DNA of 64,000 bases from Brucella gallinifaecis. Lineage in GTDB: Bacteria; Pseudomonadota; Alphaproteobacteria; Rhizobiales; Rhizobiaceae. The position numbers and the translations under genes are program-made. The notes under the pieces were generated by a model. That model did no database searches. It saw only the letters and a program-made list of their open reading frames with translations, and had not been told where the DNA came from. Location of the stretch: positions 186,001 to 250,000 of the forward strand of contig NZ_ML636802.1 of the NCBI RefSeq assembly GCF_006476605.1, given 5' to 3'. Position 1 is the first letter of the stretch, and every line of letters starts with the position of its first letter. This document shows, one piece after another, positions 38,805-48,558 of the stretch.

Positions 38805-38877
38805 TCAGCCGTCTCCCAGCCAAGGAATGCCAGCCTTGAACAAAGGGCATTCCCATGGTGGTAAACTTTATATGATG

Positions 38878-38912
38878 ATGCCCGGTGGTCTCCGCCGGGC
38901 ATTTTCTCTTTT
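38878..38912 (+). terminator. terminator after rplI
   Basis: ATGCCCGG..CCGGGCAT stem followed by TTTCTCTTTT. It closes the rpsF-rpsR-DUF2232-rplI transcription unit. Confidence 0.8.
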
Positions 38913-39178
38913 CAGATCCGCGAATCTCCCTATTCTATATATTAGTATAGGATTGGAGAGGGGACTGACGGAGACATCTGTGCTTGTTCAGATGAATAGC
39001 CAAAGGCCAATCGACCGACGGGGAATAGTCTGAAAGCTACGGACAGCGCGGCTTTTATTACGGCAACAGGCCGGCTGCCACAGGTTCACATTGATGTTTG
39101 CGCCAACTTCAATCCTGATGGATTATGGTTTCCAAATTCGTTTCAGAGTTTGGAAAGCAGGTTGCGAAACTGGAAATT

Positions 39179-39219
39179 AGAGCGCCTTTTGTGCCTCCTT
39201 CAGACACACGGCGCTCTAA
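39179..39219. repeat. inverted repeat with GCGCTCTAA end upstream of cfa
   Basis: AGAGCGCC and GGCGCTCT flank about 23 bp and the right arm runs on as GCGCTCTAAA (39211-39220). The arms and nine-base end match the dispersed elements at 16515 and 18297. It lies 3 bp before the AGGAG that serves cfa, so it would fold in the cfa leader. Confidence 0.6.
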
Positions 39220-39235
39220 ATAGGAGATGGGGCCG

Positions 39236-40516
39236 ATGTATAGAATGCTGCGTACCGTTCTTTCGCATATGATACAAAGCGGGGATCTGACGGTTACTGA
39301 TTCAAGTGGTAAACTGCAGCGTTATGGGGACAAGACCGGAGAGCCGGTCCATATCCGTTTCAATACACGTCATGCAGAACGCGCCGTTGCTTTAAACCCC
39401 GAACTGAAACTTGCTGAATGTTTTATGGATGGCGAGATCGATTTTCTGGAAGGCGATATTTATACGCTTCTGAAAATCGTCTTTGAAAATACAGGACCGA
39501 CAGCGGCCACCGAACCCTGGATGAAAGTAGCCGGAAAGTTGCGCGTGCTGTTTCGCCGCTTTCAGCAGATGAATAATATCACACGTTCATCACACAATAT
39601 AAAAAGCCATTATGATCTGTCGGGTGCGCTGTACGATCTGTTTCTTGACCCGGACAAACAATATTCCTGTGCCTATTTTGAAACAGCCGATGCAACGCTT
39701 GCGCAAGCACAGCTCGCCAAAAAGCGGCATATCGCAGCCAAAATGCTCATCAATGAAGGTGACAAAATACTGGATATCGGCTGCGGCTGGGGCGGCATGG
39801 GGCTTTATCTTGCCCGTTATTTCAAGGCGGATGTTACTGGTGTTACCCTTTCCGAGGAACAACACACTATCGCCAATCAACGCGCTGCTGAAGAAGGCCT
39901 TGCGGAGCGTGCAAAATTTCAACTGACCGACTATCGCAATATTGATGACCAGTTCGACCGGCTGGTTTCGGTCGGCATGTTTGAACATGTCGGCGTTGGC
40001 CACTTCGCAGAATATTTCCAGCATGTGGCACGTCTGCTGAAAAAAGACGGCGTGTTTCTGCTGCATTCTATTGGCCGTGCCGATGGCCCCGGCGCCACCA
40101 ACCCTTTCATCCGCAAATATATCTTCCCCGGCGGCTATATCCCTGCCCTTTCCGAAGTCTTGCCCCATATCGAGAAAGCCGGGCTTTATGTTACAGATAT
40201 TGAAATTCTGCGGCTTCATTATGCGGAAACACTCAAAGAATGGCGTCTGGCTTTCATGGCGCGACGCGATGAGGCCAAAGCGCTTTATGATGAACGTTTC
40301 TGCCGCATGTGGGAGTTTTATCTGGCCGCCTCGGAAAGTGCCTTCCGTTGGCAAAACATGATGGTTTTCCACATTCAGATTGCCCATAAACAGGAGGCCG
40401 TACCGCTGACCCGCAATTATATCGAGGCCGAAGAAAAGCGCCTGAAACGGCTCGACAGTGCACCCAAAGGCGCCAATAGCGCGGTGCAAGCGCCAAAAAG
40501 GAGAGCAAAGGCCTGA
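39236..40516 (+). CDS. cfa: cyclopropane-fatty-acyl-phospholipid synthase
   Basis: A 426-residue SAM-dependent enzyme that adds a methylene bridge to unsaturated acyl chains of membrane lipids. SAM site ILDIGCGWGGMGLYLAR; substrate-domain text YDLSGALYDLFLDPDKQYSCAYF; FEHVGVGHFAEYF and the FIRKYIFPGGYIPALSE block are conserved. ATG 39236 lies nine bases after AGGAG; the earlier ATG 39227 is too close. In Brucella, Cfa protects against acid and other stress (established for the genus from memory). Soluble, membrane-associated. Confidence 0.95.
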   Translation: MYRMLRTVLSHMIQSGDLTVTDSSGKLQRYGDKTGEPVHIRFNTRHAERAVALNPELKLAECFMDGEIDFLEGDIYTLLKIVFENTGPTAATEPWMKVAGKLRVLFRRFQQMNNITRSSHNIKSHYDLSGALYDLFLDPDKQYSCAYFETADATLAQAQLAKKRHIAAKMLINEGDKILDIGCGWGGMGLYLARYFKADVTGVTLSEEQHTIANQRAAEEGLAERAKFQLTDYRNIDDQFDRLVSVGMFEHVGVGHFAEYFQHVARLLKKDGVFLLHSIGRADGPGATNPFIRKYIFPGGYIPALSEVLPHIEKAGLYVTDIEILRLHYAETLKEWRLAFMARRDEAKALYDERFCRMWEFYLAASESAFRWQNMMVFHIQIAHKQEAVPLTRNYIEAEEKRLKRLDSAPKGANSAVQAPKRRAKA

Positions 40517-40681
40517 ATTTTTCTCGTCAAGTGCTGTGGCAAAAGATTGAATGATGAACTGTGGATGCCTGTGAATCATGGTATAGCTTGTGACTTCCAG
40601 CCGGAATCACCGTGAGGCTGCATTGCGTTTGGCCTCACTTCAGGGCTAGCTGGAAAAGATCAGGGACAGGACAAGACGGAC

Positions 40682-42187
40682 ATGGCGGAAGCGGCGATAC
40701 GCAAACTTGATGATGCGCGTGATCAGAAAGACACGCTTTATCGTGAAGCACCTCATAATATTGAAGCGGAACAGGCACTTTTGGGCGCTATTCTGATCAA
40801 TAATGATGCGTTTTATCGCGTTTCAGACTTTCTGAAGCCAACACATTTCTTCGAGCCTTTGCATCGCCGCATCTATGAGATAGCCACCGACCTCATCCGT
40901 GTTGGCAAAATGGCCAATCCGGTCACAATGAAGACCTTTCTGCCCAATGAAGGCAAGATCGGTGATCTGACTGTCTTTCAATATGTCGCACGTCTTGCGA
41001 CCGAAGCCGTAACCATCATCAATGCTGAGGATTATGGCCGGGCGATCTATGATCTTGCCACCCGCCGCGCCTTGATCGGTATCGGCGAAGACATGGTCAA
41101 TGTTGCCTATGATGCGCCCGTCGATAATGCGCCGCAGGAACAGATCGAAGATGCCGAGCGTCGTCTGTTCGAGCTTGCAGAAACCGGCCGTTATGATGGT
41201 GGTTTTCAGGCCTTTAAAGATGCCGTCACCACCGCTGTCGATATGGCCAATGCTGCTTTCATGCGTGATGGTCATCTGTCAGGCGTTTCCACCGGAATTC
41301 ACACGCTTGATGGCAAGATGGGTGGCTTGCAGCCTTCCGATCTTATCATCCTTGCAGGCCGTCCGGGCATGGGTAAAACCTCGCTTGCCACCAATATTGC
41401 TTTCAATATTGCCAATTCCTATGAGCCTGACCAACAAAGCGACGGCACAGTTAAAGCCAAAAATGGCGGTGTTGTCGGCTTCTTCTCGCTCGAAATGTCG
41501 GCAGAACAGCTCGCAACACGTATCATTTCCGAGCAAACGGAAGTCTCATCCTCAAAAATTCGCCGTGGTGACATCACCGAATCCGATTTTGAAAAGCTGG
41601 TTGCCTGCTCGCAGCATATGCAGAAGATTCCGCTTTATATCGATCAGACCGGTGGTATCTCGATTGCCCAGCTTGCCGCGCGTGCCCGCCGGTTGAAGCG
41701 ACAGCGTGGTCTCGATGTTCTGGTGATCGACTATGTGCAGCTGATGACCGGCTCATCGAAAGCATCGGCCCAGAACCGCGTGCAGGAAATTACCGAAATC
41801 ACCACGGGTCTCAAAGCGCTTGGCAAGGAACTCAATGTTCCGATCATCGCGCTCTCGCAGCTCTCGCGTCAGGTGGAAAGCCGCGATGACAAACGCCCGC
41901 AGCTCTCCGATCTTCGTGAATCGGGTTCGATCGAGCAGGACGCCGACGTTGTGCTTTTTGTGTTCCGTGAAGAATATTACGTCAAGAATCTCGAACCACG
42001 CGATGAGTTCGATCCAAAATATGAAGAATGGAAGCAGCACTTTGAAAAAGTAAAAGGTACTGCTGACGTGATCATTGCAAAGCAGCGTCACGGACCAACC
42101 GGCACTGTCAAACTCGCATTCCAGGCTGAGTTCACGCGATTTGCAGATCTGGCCGAAGGGTCTTATATACCGGACCAATATGAATAG
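40682..42187 (+). CDS. dnaB: replicative DNA helicase DnaB
   Basis: A 501-residue hexameric 5'-3' helicase. N-domain PHNIEAEQALLGAILINNDAF, Walker A LAGRPGMGKTSLA, SLEMSAEQLATR, Walker B VLVIDYVQLMTG, and LRESGSIEQDADVVLFVFREEYY. IIAKQRHGPTGTVKLAFQ closes it. 165 bp after cfa and 72 bp before radA. Relatives usually have alr between dnaB and radA; here it is absent. Confidence 0.98.
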   Translation: MAEAAIRKLDDARDQKDTLYREAPHNIEAEQALLGAILINNDAFYRVSDFLKPTHFFEPLHRRIYEIATDLIRVGKMANPVTMKTFLPNEGKIGDLTVFQYVARLATEAVTIINAEDYGRAIYDLATRRALIGIGEDMVNVAYDAPVDNAPQEQIEDAERRLFELAETGRYDGGFQAFKDAVTTAVDMANAAFMRDGHLSGVSTGIHTLDGKMGGLQPSDLIILAGRPGMGKTSLATNIAFNIANSYEPDQQSDGTVKAKNGGVVGFFSLEMSAEQLATRIISEQTEVSSSKIRRGDITESDFEKLVACSQHMQKIPLYIDQTGGISIAQLAARARRLKRQRGLDVLVIDYVQLMTGSSKASAQNRVQEITEITTGLKALGKELNVPIIALSQLSRQVESRDDKRPQLSDLRESGSIEQDADVVLFVFREEYYVKNLEPRDEFDPKYEEWKQHFEKVKGTADVIIAKQRHGPTGTVKLAFQAEFTRFADLAEGSYIPDQYE

Positions 42188-42259
42188 TCCCGTATATTTC
42201 CTTTGGTCGCAATTCCGAACCAGTATGAATAGTTTGTCCAATCCTGAAGAGCGTGCCTG

Positions 42260-43654
42260 ATGGCCAAGGCACGCATCCAGTTTATCTGCCAGAATTGCGG
42301 CGCTGTTCATACGCGCTGGGCAGGCAAATGCGACTCCTGCGGCGAGTGGAACACACTCGTCGAAGAAGGCACCAATAGCGGTATTGGCTCCGGTCCCGGC
42401 TCCATGCTGTCCAAACGCAAGGGCCGGGCCGTTGCCCTCACCTCGCTCTCGGGCGAAATCGAGGATGCCCCACGTATCATTTCCGGCATAGCCGAGCTTG
42501 ATCGCGTGACCGGCGGCGGTTTTGTACGCGGTTCAGCCATTCTGATTGGCGGCGATCCCGGGATTGGCAAATCAACCCTTCTGACACAGGCGGCCGCAGC
42601 ACTCGCCAATCGCGGGCACCGTATTGTCTATGTATCGGGTGAAGAGGCGGTCGCGCAGATCAGACTGCGTGCGCAGCGTCTGGGCGTCGCATCGTCCTCT
42701 GTGGAACTGGCCGCCGAAACCAATGTCGAAGACATTCTTGCGACCGTTGCCGATGGCAAGCGCCCTGATCTGGTGATTATCGATTCGATCCAGACATTGT
42801 GGACCGATATGGCAGATTCTGCACCCGGAACCGTCACGCAAGTGCGCTCATCCGCACAGGCCATGATCCGCTATGCCAAGCAGACGGGGGCAGCCGTTGT
42901 TCTTGTCGGCCACGTCACCAAGGAAGGCCAGATTGCCGGCCCTCGTGTGGTTGAACATATGGTCGATGGCGTTCTTTATTTTGAAGGTGAAGGCGGGCAT
43001 CAATATCGTATCTTGCGCACGGTAAAAAACCGCTTCGGCCCGACCGACGAAATCGGCGTGTTTGAAATGTCGGATGGCGGCTTGCGTGAGGTTTCCAACC
43101 CTTCCGAACTGTTCCTTGGTGAGCGCAATGCAAAATCGCCGGGTGCTGCCGTTTTTGCTGGCATGGAAGGCACACGCCCGGTTCTGGTTGAGATACAGGC
43201 GCTCGTCTCGCCTTCCTCGCTCGGAACGCCGCGCCGCGCTGTTGTCGGCTGGGATGGAAGCCGTTTGGCAATGATTCTGGCCGTGCTCGAATCACATTGC
43301 GGTGTGCGCTTTGGCCAGCATGATGTTTATCTCAATGTGGCAGGTGGCTATCGCATCAGCGAGCCTGCGGCCGATATTGCGGTTGCAGCGGCGCTTGTTT
43401 CATCCATTGCAGGCATTGCCCTGCCTGCAGATAGTGTTTATTTCGGCGAAATCAGCCTCTCCGGTGCTGTTCGTGCCGTCTCACATGCAGTACAAAGACT
43501 GAAGGAAGCTGAAAAGCTCGGTTTTAAACAGGCAGTCGTTCCCGGTGGAACGGGCGAACTCTGGAAAGATCGCAACTTCGGCCTGATGGAAACAACGGCC
43601 CTGTCCGATCTTGTTGTGCGCATTGCTGCCTCAGGTCCGGGCAAAAAAGCTTGA
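42260..43654 (+). CDS. radA: DNA repair protein RadA
   Basis: A 464-residue branch-migration ATPase of homologous recombination. N-terminal zinc finger FICQNCGAVHTRWAGKCDSCGEW, Walker A LIGGDPGIGKSTLL, RadA motif TVKNRFGPTDEIGVFEM, and a C-terminal Lon-like domain (GVRFGQHDVYLNVAGGYRI). The ATG overlaps nothing but follows dnaB by 72 bp, suggesting read-through. All functional motifs are intact. Confidence 0.97.
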   Translation: MAKARIQFICQNCGAVHTRWAGKCDSCGEWNTLVEEGTNSGIGSGPGSMLSKRKGRAVALTSLSGEIEDAPRIISGIAELDRVTGGGFVRGSAILIGGDPGIGKSTLLTQAAAALANRGHRIVYVSGEEAVAQIRLRAQRLGVASSSVELAAETNVEDILATVADGKRPDLVIIDSIQTLWTDMADSAPGTVTQVRSSAQAMIRYAKQTGAAVVLVGHVTKEGQIAGPRVVEHMVDGVLYFEGEGGHQYRILRTVKNRFGPTDEIGVFEMSDGGLREVSNPSELFLGERNAKSPGAAVFAGMEGTRPVLVEIQALVSPSSLGTPRRAVVGWDGSRLAMILAVLESHCGVRFGQHDVYLNVAGGYRISEPAADIAVAAALVSSIAGIALPADSVYFGEISLSGAVRAVSHAVQRLKEAEKLGFKQAVVPGGTGELWKDRNFGLMETTALSDLVVRIAASGPGKKA

Positions 43655-43797
43655 TCTTGCGCCATCAGGCTGTAGATCATTGAAATTAATGAGTTTTAAC
43701 ATGGGAAGATTTCGTCAACTTTCCGCTGTTAAACTATTCCAAACTTGACTGCCCGCACGCAGCAATGCCGGTGCGTATAAATTAAGGACAGGCCCGA

Positions 43798-44376
43798 ATG
43801 CCAATTACGTTACTTGATGGAATTCTACTCGGGATAACGCTGGTTTCAGCAGTTCTGGCAATGGTTCGCGGTTTTTCGCGCGAAGTGCTTTCGCTGGTTT
43901 CATGGGCGGCCGCTGCCGCAGCAGCTTACTTGTTTTACCAGCCGGTGCTGCCTTATCTCCAGCCCTATATCAACAATGAAACAATTGCGAAGATTGCCGC
44001 CGCAGGCGCTGTTTTCATTGTCGTTCTCATTGTTGTCTCGCTGATCACCATGAAAATTGCCGATTTTATCATCGACAGCCGCATTGGTGCGCTGGACCGC
44101 ACACTCGGCTTCCTGTTCGGTGCGGCCCGTGGTGTTCTGCTGGTCGTTGTTGCGATGCTGTTCTTCAACTGGCTCGTTCCAGAAAGCCAGCCTGCATGGG
44201 TCACAAATGCCAAATCCAAGCCTATGCTTGATTCTTTTGGTGAACAGCTTGTCGAGCTTCTGCCTGCCGATCCTGAAAAAGCCATACAGCAGTTCAAACC
44301 GGGGCAGGATACACAGACACCAACAGACACAACCACCGAGCAGCCTGTCCCGGACGACACTCCGGCTGCGAACTGA
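43798..44376 (+). CDS. cvpA: CvpA-family membrane protein
   Basis: A 192-residue inner-membrane protein with about four TM helices and an acidic, Pro/Thr-rich cytoplasmic tail (DTQTPTDTTTEQPVPDD). The family opening ITLLDGILLGITLVSAVLAM and RGFSREVLSLVSW is clear, as is IGALDRTLGFLFGAARG. CvpA is tied to colicin V export and envelope homeostasis in E. coli and regularly precedes purF, as here. A terminator follows. Confidence 0.92.
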   Translation: MPITLLDGILLGITLVSAVLAMVRGFSREVLSLVSWAAAAAAAYLFYQPVLPYLQPYINNETIAKIAAAGAVFIVVLIVVSLITMKIADFIIDSRIGALDRTLGFLFGAARGVLLVVVAMLFFNWLVPESQPAWVTNAKSKPMLDSFGEQLVELLPADPEKAIQQFKPGQDTQTPTDTTTEQPVPDDTPAAN

Positions 44377-44397
44377 TCCTGAATATAGAATTTTGAG

Positions 44398-44434
44398 ACC
44401 GGCAGCAAAAAACTGCCGGTTTCATCTGTTTTAA
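44398..44434 (+). terminator. terminator between cvpA and purF
   Basis: ACCGGCAG, loop CAAAAAA, CTGCCGGT then TTTCATCTGTTTT. Suggests that purF has its own promoter in 44435-44555. Confidence 0.85.
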
Positions 44435-44555
44435 GTCAGACTCATATCCTATATCAGCGGCTGAAACGCACAGCATGCAAGGGATCGCTTTTATTACGCG
44501 GAATTTTGCTGTAAATGTCGCTTTTAATAACCGCAATCGAAAGGCCTTGCGGACG

Positions 44556-46046
44556 ATGTTCCAACAATCGCATGACGAAAATTCCTTTATGCTGGACGAT
44601 GATACGTTGCATGAAGAATGTGGTGTATTTGGTATTCTCGGCCATGAGGACGCAGCAGCGCTGACAGCACTTGGTCTGCACGCGCTTCAGCATCGCGGTC
44701 AGGAAGCTGCCGGTATTGTTTCCTATCACAATCGCCGTTTCCATTCAGAGCGTCACATGGGGCTGGTCGGTGACCACTTCACCGATGCATCGACGCTCAA
44801 TCGTCTTCCCGGCGACCGCGCTATCGGGCATGTGCGTTATTCCACCACCGGCGAAACAATCCTGCGCAATGTGCAGCCGCTTTTTGCCGAACTGGAAGTT
44901 GGCGGCATCGCAATTGCGCATAATGGCAATTTCACCAATGGTATTACGCTGCGCAAGCAGCTCATCGCATCGGGCGCTATCTTTCAGGCAACGTCTGACA
45001 CCGAAGTCGTGCTGCATATGATTGCGCGTTCACGCCAGACCTCGTCGAGCGCACGTTTTGTCGATGCAATCCGTCAGGTTGAAGGCGGCTATGCCATGCT
45101 GGCACTCACCCGCACAAAGCTGATTGCAGCGCGTGATCCTGTCGGCATTCGCCCACTGGTCATGGGTGAACTTGACGGCAAGCCGATCTTCTGTTCGGAA
45201 ACCTGTGCTCTCGACATTATCGGTGCCAAATATGTTCGGGACGTGGAAAATGGCGAGATCATCATCTGCGAAATCCAGAAAGATGGCTCTATAACAACCG
45301 ATTGCATCAAGCCTGAAAACCCGCAGCCTGAACGCCTCTGCCTGTTTGAATATGTCTATTTCGCACGCCCGGACTCGGTTGTCGGTGGCCGCAGTGTTTA
45401 TGTAGCACGCAAAAATATGGGCATGAAGCTTGCAGAAGAATCGCCTGTCGAAGCCGATGTCGTCGTTCCGGTTCCTGATGGCGGCACGCCGGCAGCGCTT
45501 GGCTTTGCACAGGCAAGCGGCATCCCGTTTGAATATGGCATCATCCGCAATCACTATGTTGGCCGCACCTTCATCGAGCCGACACAGCATATCCGTGCGC
45601 TTGGCGTGAAGCTAAAACATTCGGCCAATCGTGCGATGATCGAAGGCAAGCGCGTGGTTCTGGTGGATGATTCCATCGTGCGCGGCACAACATCCGTCAA
45701 GATCGTGCAAATGATCCGTGATGCAGGCGCCAGGGAAGTTCATATCCGTGTGGCAAGCCCGATGATCTATCACCCTGATTTCTATGGTATCGATACGCCC
45801 GATGCTGACAAATTGCTGGCCAATCAATATGACAGCCTTGAATCCATGTGCCGTTTTATCGGTGCAGATTCCCTCGCATTCCTTTCCATCGACGGGCTTT
45901 ACAAGGCGGTTGGCGGCGTGTCCCGTGATCCGAAGGCGCCGATCTTCACAGACCATTATTTCACGGGTGAATATCCAACCCGTCTCCTTGATCAGGAAGG
46001 CGAAAGCAACATTCACACATTGTCGCTTCTCGCGTCTAACGGCTGA
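44556..46046 (+). CDS. purF: amidophosphoribosyltransferase
   Basis: A 496-residue enzyme for the first committed step of purine synthesis, adding ammonia from glutamine to PRPP. The glutaminase nucleophile is Cys in HEECGVFGILGHED, after an N-terminal propeptide of about 20 residues, as in the B. subtilis-type enzymes, which lose it by self-processing. GHVRYSTTGE and HNGNFTNG are glutaminase sites; VVLVDDSIVRGTTSVKIV is the PRPP loop. ATG 44556 (MFQQSHDEN) chosen to give the usual propeptide length. Confidence 0.97.
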   Translation: MFQQSHDENSFMLDDDTLHEECGVFGILGHEDAAALTALGLHALQHRGQEAAGIVSYHNRRFHSERHMGLVGDHFTDASTLNRLPGDRAIGHVRYSTTGETILRNVQPLFAELEVGGIAIAHNGNFTNGITLRKQLIASGAIFQATSDTEVVLHMIARSRQTSSSARFVDAIRQVEGGYAMLALTRTKLIAARDPVGIRPLVMGELDGKPIFCSETCALDIIGAKYVRDVENGEIIICEIQKDGSITTDCIKPENPQPERLCLFEYVYFARPDSVVGGRSVYVARKNMGMKLAEESPVEADVVVPVPDGGTPAALGFAQASGIPFEYGIIRNHYVGRTFIEPTQHIRALGVKLKHSANRAMIEGKRVVLVDDSIVRGTTSVKIVQMIRDAGAREVHIRVASPMIYHPDFYGIDTPDADKLLANQYDSLESMCRFIGADSLAFLSIDGLYKAVGGVSRDPKAPIFTDHYFTGEYPTRLLDQEGESNIHTLSLLASNG

Positions 46047-46061
46047 TCGAACATCTTCACG

Positions 46062-46091
46062 CAGGCGGCGCATAGTGCCGCCTGTTTTTAT
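46062..46091 (+). terminator. terminator after purF
   Basis: CAGGCGGC, loop GCATAGT, GCCGCCTG then TTTTTATTT, 16 bp past the purF stop and before the SDR gene. Confidence 0.9.
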
Positions 46092-46115
46092 TTGTCAGAC
46101 TAGACTGGGGATAAA

Positions 46116-46856
46116 ATGAGTATCGACCTAAAGGGCCGCATTGCCTTGGTGACGGGTGCTTCGCGCGGTATTGGCTATTTTCTTTCGCTTGAACTGGCCA
46201 AACGTGGTGCCCATGTGATTGCAGTTGCACGCACTGTTGGCGGTCTGGAAGAACTCGACGACGAAATCCGCAAGATCGGTGGCAGTACCACGCTTGTGCC
46301 GCTGGACATCACCGATATGGAAGCGATTGATCGTCTTGGTGGCTCCATTCACGAACGCTGGGGCAAGCTCGACATTCTGGTTGCCAATGCAGGTGTCCTT
46401 GGCACAATTTCCCCTATCGGCCATATCGAAGCCAAGACCTTTGACAAGGTCATGAATGTCAATGTTACCAGCGTATGGCGCCTCATCCGCACCACAGACC
46501 CGCTGCTACGCGCATCCGATGCAGGCCGGGCCATTCTGCTCTCATCCGGCGTTGCGCATTCCTGCCGTGCCTTCTGGGCACCTTATGCCGCATCCAAGGC
46601 CGCAGTCGAAGTGATGGGACGCAGTTGGGCTGAAGAAACCAAACAGATGAAGCTGAAGGTCAACTCGGTCAATCCGGGTGCAACCCGCACAGCCATGCGT
46701 GCACAGGCAATGCCGGGAGAAGACCCCGAAACATTGCCGACACCACAATCTGTTGCTGAAAAGATCGTCAAGCTTGCTGATCCTGCCCTTGATGTGACGG
46801 GCAAGCTTTACGATGTTCGGCAGGACAAATTCCTCGACTATCACATGCCATCCTGA
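46116..46856 (+). CDS. SDR-family NAD(P)-dependent oxidoreductase
   Basis: A 246-residue short-chain dehydrogenase. Cofactor loop ALVTGASRGIGYFL, NAGVLG in strand 4, Ser in LLSSGVAHSCRAFWA and YAASKAAVEVMGRS (YxxxK). Regular neighbour of purF in Brucella and rhizobia. Substrate unknown. Converges on pssA with about 60 bp between. Confidence 0.92.
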   Translation: MSIDLKGRIALVTGASRGIGYFLSLELAKRGAHVIAVARTVGGLEELDDEIRKIGGSTTLVPLDITDMEAIDRLGGSIHERWGKLDILVANAGVLGTISPIGHIEAKTFDKVMNVNVTSVWRLIRTTDPLLRASDAGRAILLSSGVAHSCRAFWAPYAASKAAVEVMGRSWAEETKQMKLKVNSVNPGATRTAMRAQAMPGEDPETLPTPQSVAEKIVKLADPALDVTGKLYDVRQDKFLDYHMPS

Positions 46857-46915
46857 TTATACGGCTCCGGCCTTGTCTTAGCCGAAGCATGAGCTTTGTG
46901 CGTCAGACTTTGCCG

Positions 46916-47752
46916 TCAGAACTCTTCTGACGGCTCACTGGAAAGAGCTGCCTTACGATCGCTGGCTTCGCGTTTGTTCCACGCGACAAGGCTGAATGGC
47001 AGAAAGCCCAGATAGGCCAGTGCCGTCAGCGTGAGTGTGTGCCAGGTAAAGCTCATCAGAAAAGCCACGTAAATGACTACAAGCAAAATCAACGGCATCA
47101 CGAAATCGCGACGAATAAGGCTCCCCGCAGATTTGCCATTATAAACCGGCAGACGACTGACCAGCAGGAAAGCAATGGCTACGGTGAAAATTGCAACGGC
47201 AAAAGCCAGTCCTTTTGTCGGTGTGAGACCCAGAAAGCCAAGATAAACCGGCAATAGCACCAGCATGGCGCCCGCCGGGGCTGGCACGCCAATAAAATAA
47301 TTGCTCTGCCATGGCGGACGATTCGGATCTTCCAGCATCACATTGAAACGCGCGAGCCGCAGACAGCAGGCAATTGCATAAAGAAGCGCTGCAATCCAGC
47401 CGAAAGAACGCGCCTGATCAAGCACATAGACATAAAGCACCAGTGCGGGTGCAACGCCGAAATTCACAATATCTGCGAGCGAATCCATCTGCTCGCCAAA
47501 TTTCGACGAGCCTTTCATCATACGCGCAACACGACCATCAACACCGTCAAGAAATGCAGCGATCAGAACCATCATCACCGCGAGTTCAAAGCGGTGCTCA
47601 AAGGCCAGGCGTATGCCTGTCAGTCCGGCACAGATGGCAAGAACGGTAATGACATTCGGCACAACGATGCGCAGCGGTATCTGCGACAGTTTCGGGCCGC
47701 GTGATGAATCCACGCGGCCATTAGGCTCAAAGGGAGGAAATGGTGTTTCCAT
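46916..47752 (-). CDS. pssA: CDP-diacylglycerol-serine O-phosphatidyltransferase
   Basis: A 278-residue polytopic enzyme making phosphatidylserine from CDP-diacylglycerol and serine. The CDP-alcohol motif is complete: FLDGVDGRVARMMKGSSKFG then EQMDSLAD (D-x2-DG-x2-AR-x8-G-x3-D-x3-D). About eight TM helices. ATG 47752 is 4 bp past the psd stop and has an upstream purine-rich site; the longer frame overlaps psd. Psd then decarboxylates its product to phosphatidylethanolamine. Confidence 0.95.
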   Translation of the reverse strand: METPFPPFEPNGRVDSSRGPKLSQIPLRIVVPNVITVLAICAGLTGIRLAFEHRFELAVMMVLIAAFLDGVDGRVARMMKGSSKFGEQMDSLADIVNFGVAPALVLYVYVLDQARSFGWIAALLYAIACCLRLARFNVMLEDPNRPPWQSNYFIGVPAPAGAMLVLLPVYLGFLGLTPTKGLAFAVAIFTVAIAFLLVSRLPVYNGKSAGSLIRRDFVMPLILLVVIYVAFLMSFTWHTLTLTALAYLGFLPFSLVAWNKREASDRKAALSSEPSEEF

Positions 47753-47756
47753 CGGC

Positions 47757-48455
47757 TCAGGCGATCCGCACCACAGGTTCTGCACGCTCACTGCCAAACT
47801 CGGCCAGCACCGTTTCACCGGCCACAGCCGTCTGGCCCATAGCCACGCGAACCGATGCACCGGCTGGCAGATAGACATCAACACGGGAGCCGAAGCGGAT
47901 CAGGCCGAAGCGTTCACCCGCGCCGAGATTATCGCTTTCGCGCGACCAGCAGACAATACGGCGTGCGACAAGACCCGCAATCTGCACAACGCCGACCTTG
48001 CCGTTGACACTATCGATCAGAACGGAATTGCGTTCATTATCGGTACTTGCCTTATCAAGCTCTGCATTGAGGAACTTGCCCGGACGATGAAAAATCTTTT
48101 CGATCCTGCCCTGCACCGGCGCACGATTGATGTGAACCGAAAACACATTCATAAACACGGAAATGCGCATCATTGGCTCGGAACCAAGATCGAGTTCCGC
48201 TGGCGGCACAGCCGGCCCCACAAACGAAACCTTGCCGTCAGCCGGGCTGATCACCAGATCATCGGCAATGGGCGTTACGCGCTCAGGGTCACGGTAGAAA
48301 TAGATGCACCAGACGGTCAGCACCAGACCGATCCAGAAAAGCGGCTCCCACAGCCAGCCTAAAATGAGCGAAACCACGAAAAACGCGGCGATAAACGGAT
48401 AGCCTTCACGATGGATCGGCACGAAAGTGTTACGGATTGTATCAGACAGGCTCAT
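47757..48455 (-). CDS. psd: phosphatidylserine decarboxylase
   Basis: A 232-residue proenzyme of the short bacterial type. It cleaves itself at the C-terminal Gly-Ser in [11 protein letters not shown] to make the pyruvoyl group; [19 protein letters not shown] and [22 protein letters not shown] are conserved. One TM region near the N-terminus ([23 protein letters not shown]). ATG 48455 chosen ([21 protein letters not shown]). Operon with pssA. Confidence 0.95.
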   Translation of the reverse strand: MSLSDTIRNTFVPIHREGYPFIAAFFVVSLILGWLWEPLFWIGLVLTVWCIYFYRDPERVTPIADDLVISPADGKVSFVGPAVPPAELDLGSEPMMRISVFMNVFSVHINRAPVQGRIEKIFHRPGKFLNAELDKASTDNERNSVLIDSVNGKVGVVQIAGLVARRIVCWSRESDNLGAGERFGLIRFGSRVDVYLPAGASVRVAMGQTAVAGETVLAEFGSERAEPVVRIA

Positions 48456-48558
48456 CGCTTTTCCTTTAAGTTTGGCCGTTTTTACCTCATCCTGTCCAAA
48501 ATCCAAATCGATTTCGCAAATTATTCACGGCTGTCAGGACACGTGATCCTATCGTGAC

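Larger units (their letters stand above)
38805..39235. other. 431-bp noncoding stretch between rplI and cfa
   Basis: Holds the rplI terminator (38878-38912), an AT-rich patch with CTATATATTAGTATAG (about 38934-38950) that could be promoter DNA, and an inverted repeat AGAGCGCC (39179-39186)/GGCGCTCT (39210-39217) just before the cfa ribosome site. The one plus-strand frame here lacks a ribosome site and protein-like composition. Confidence 0.6.

Noticed and set aside
38740-39033. 97-codon plus-strand frame after rplI
   Set aside because: Begins inside rplI in another frame and runs through the rplI terminator.
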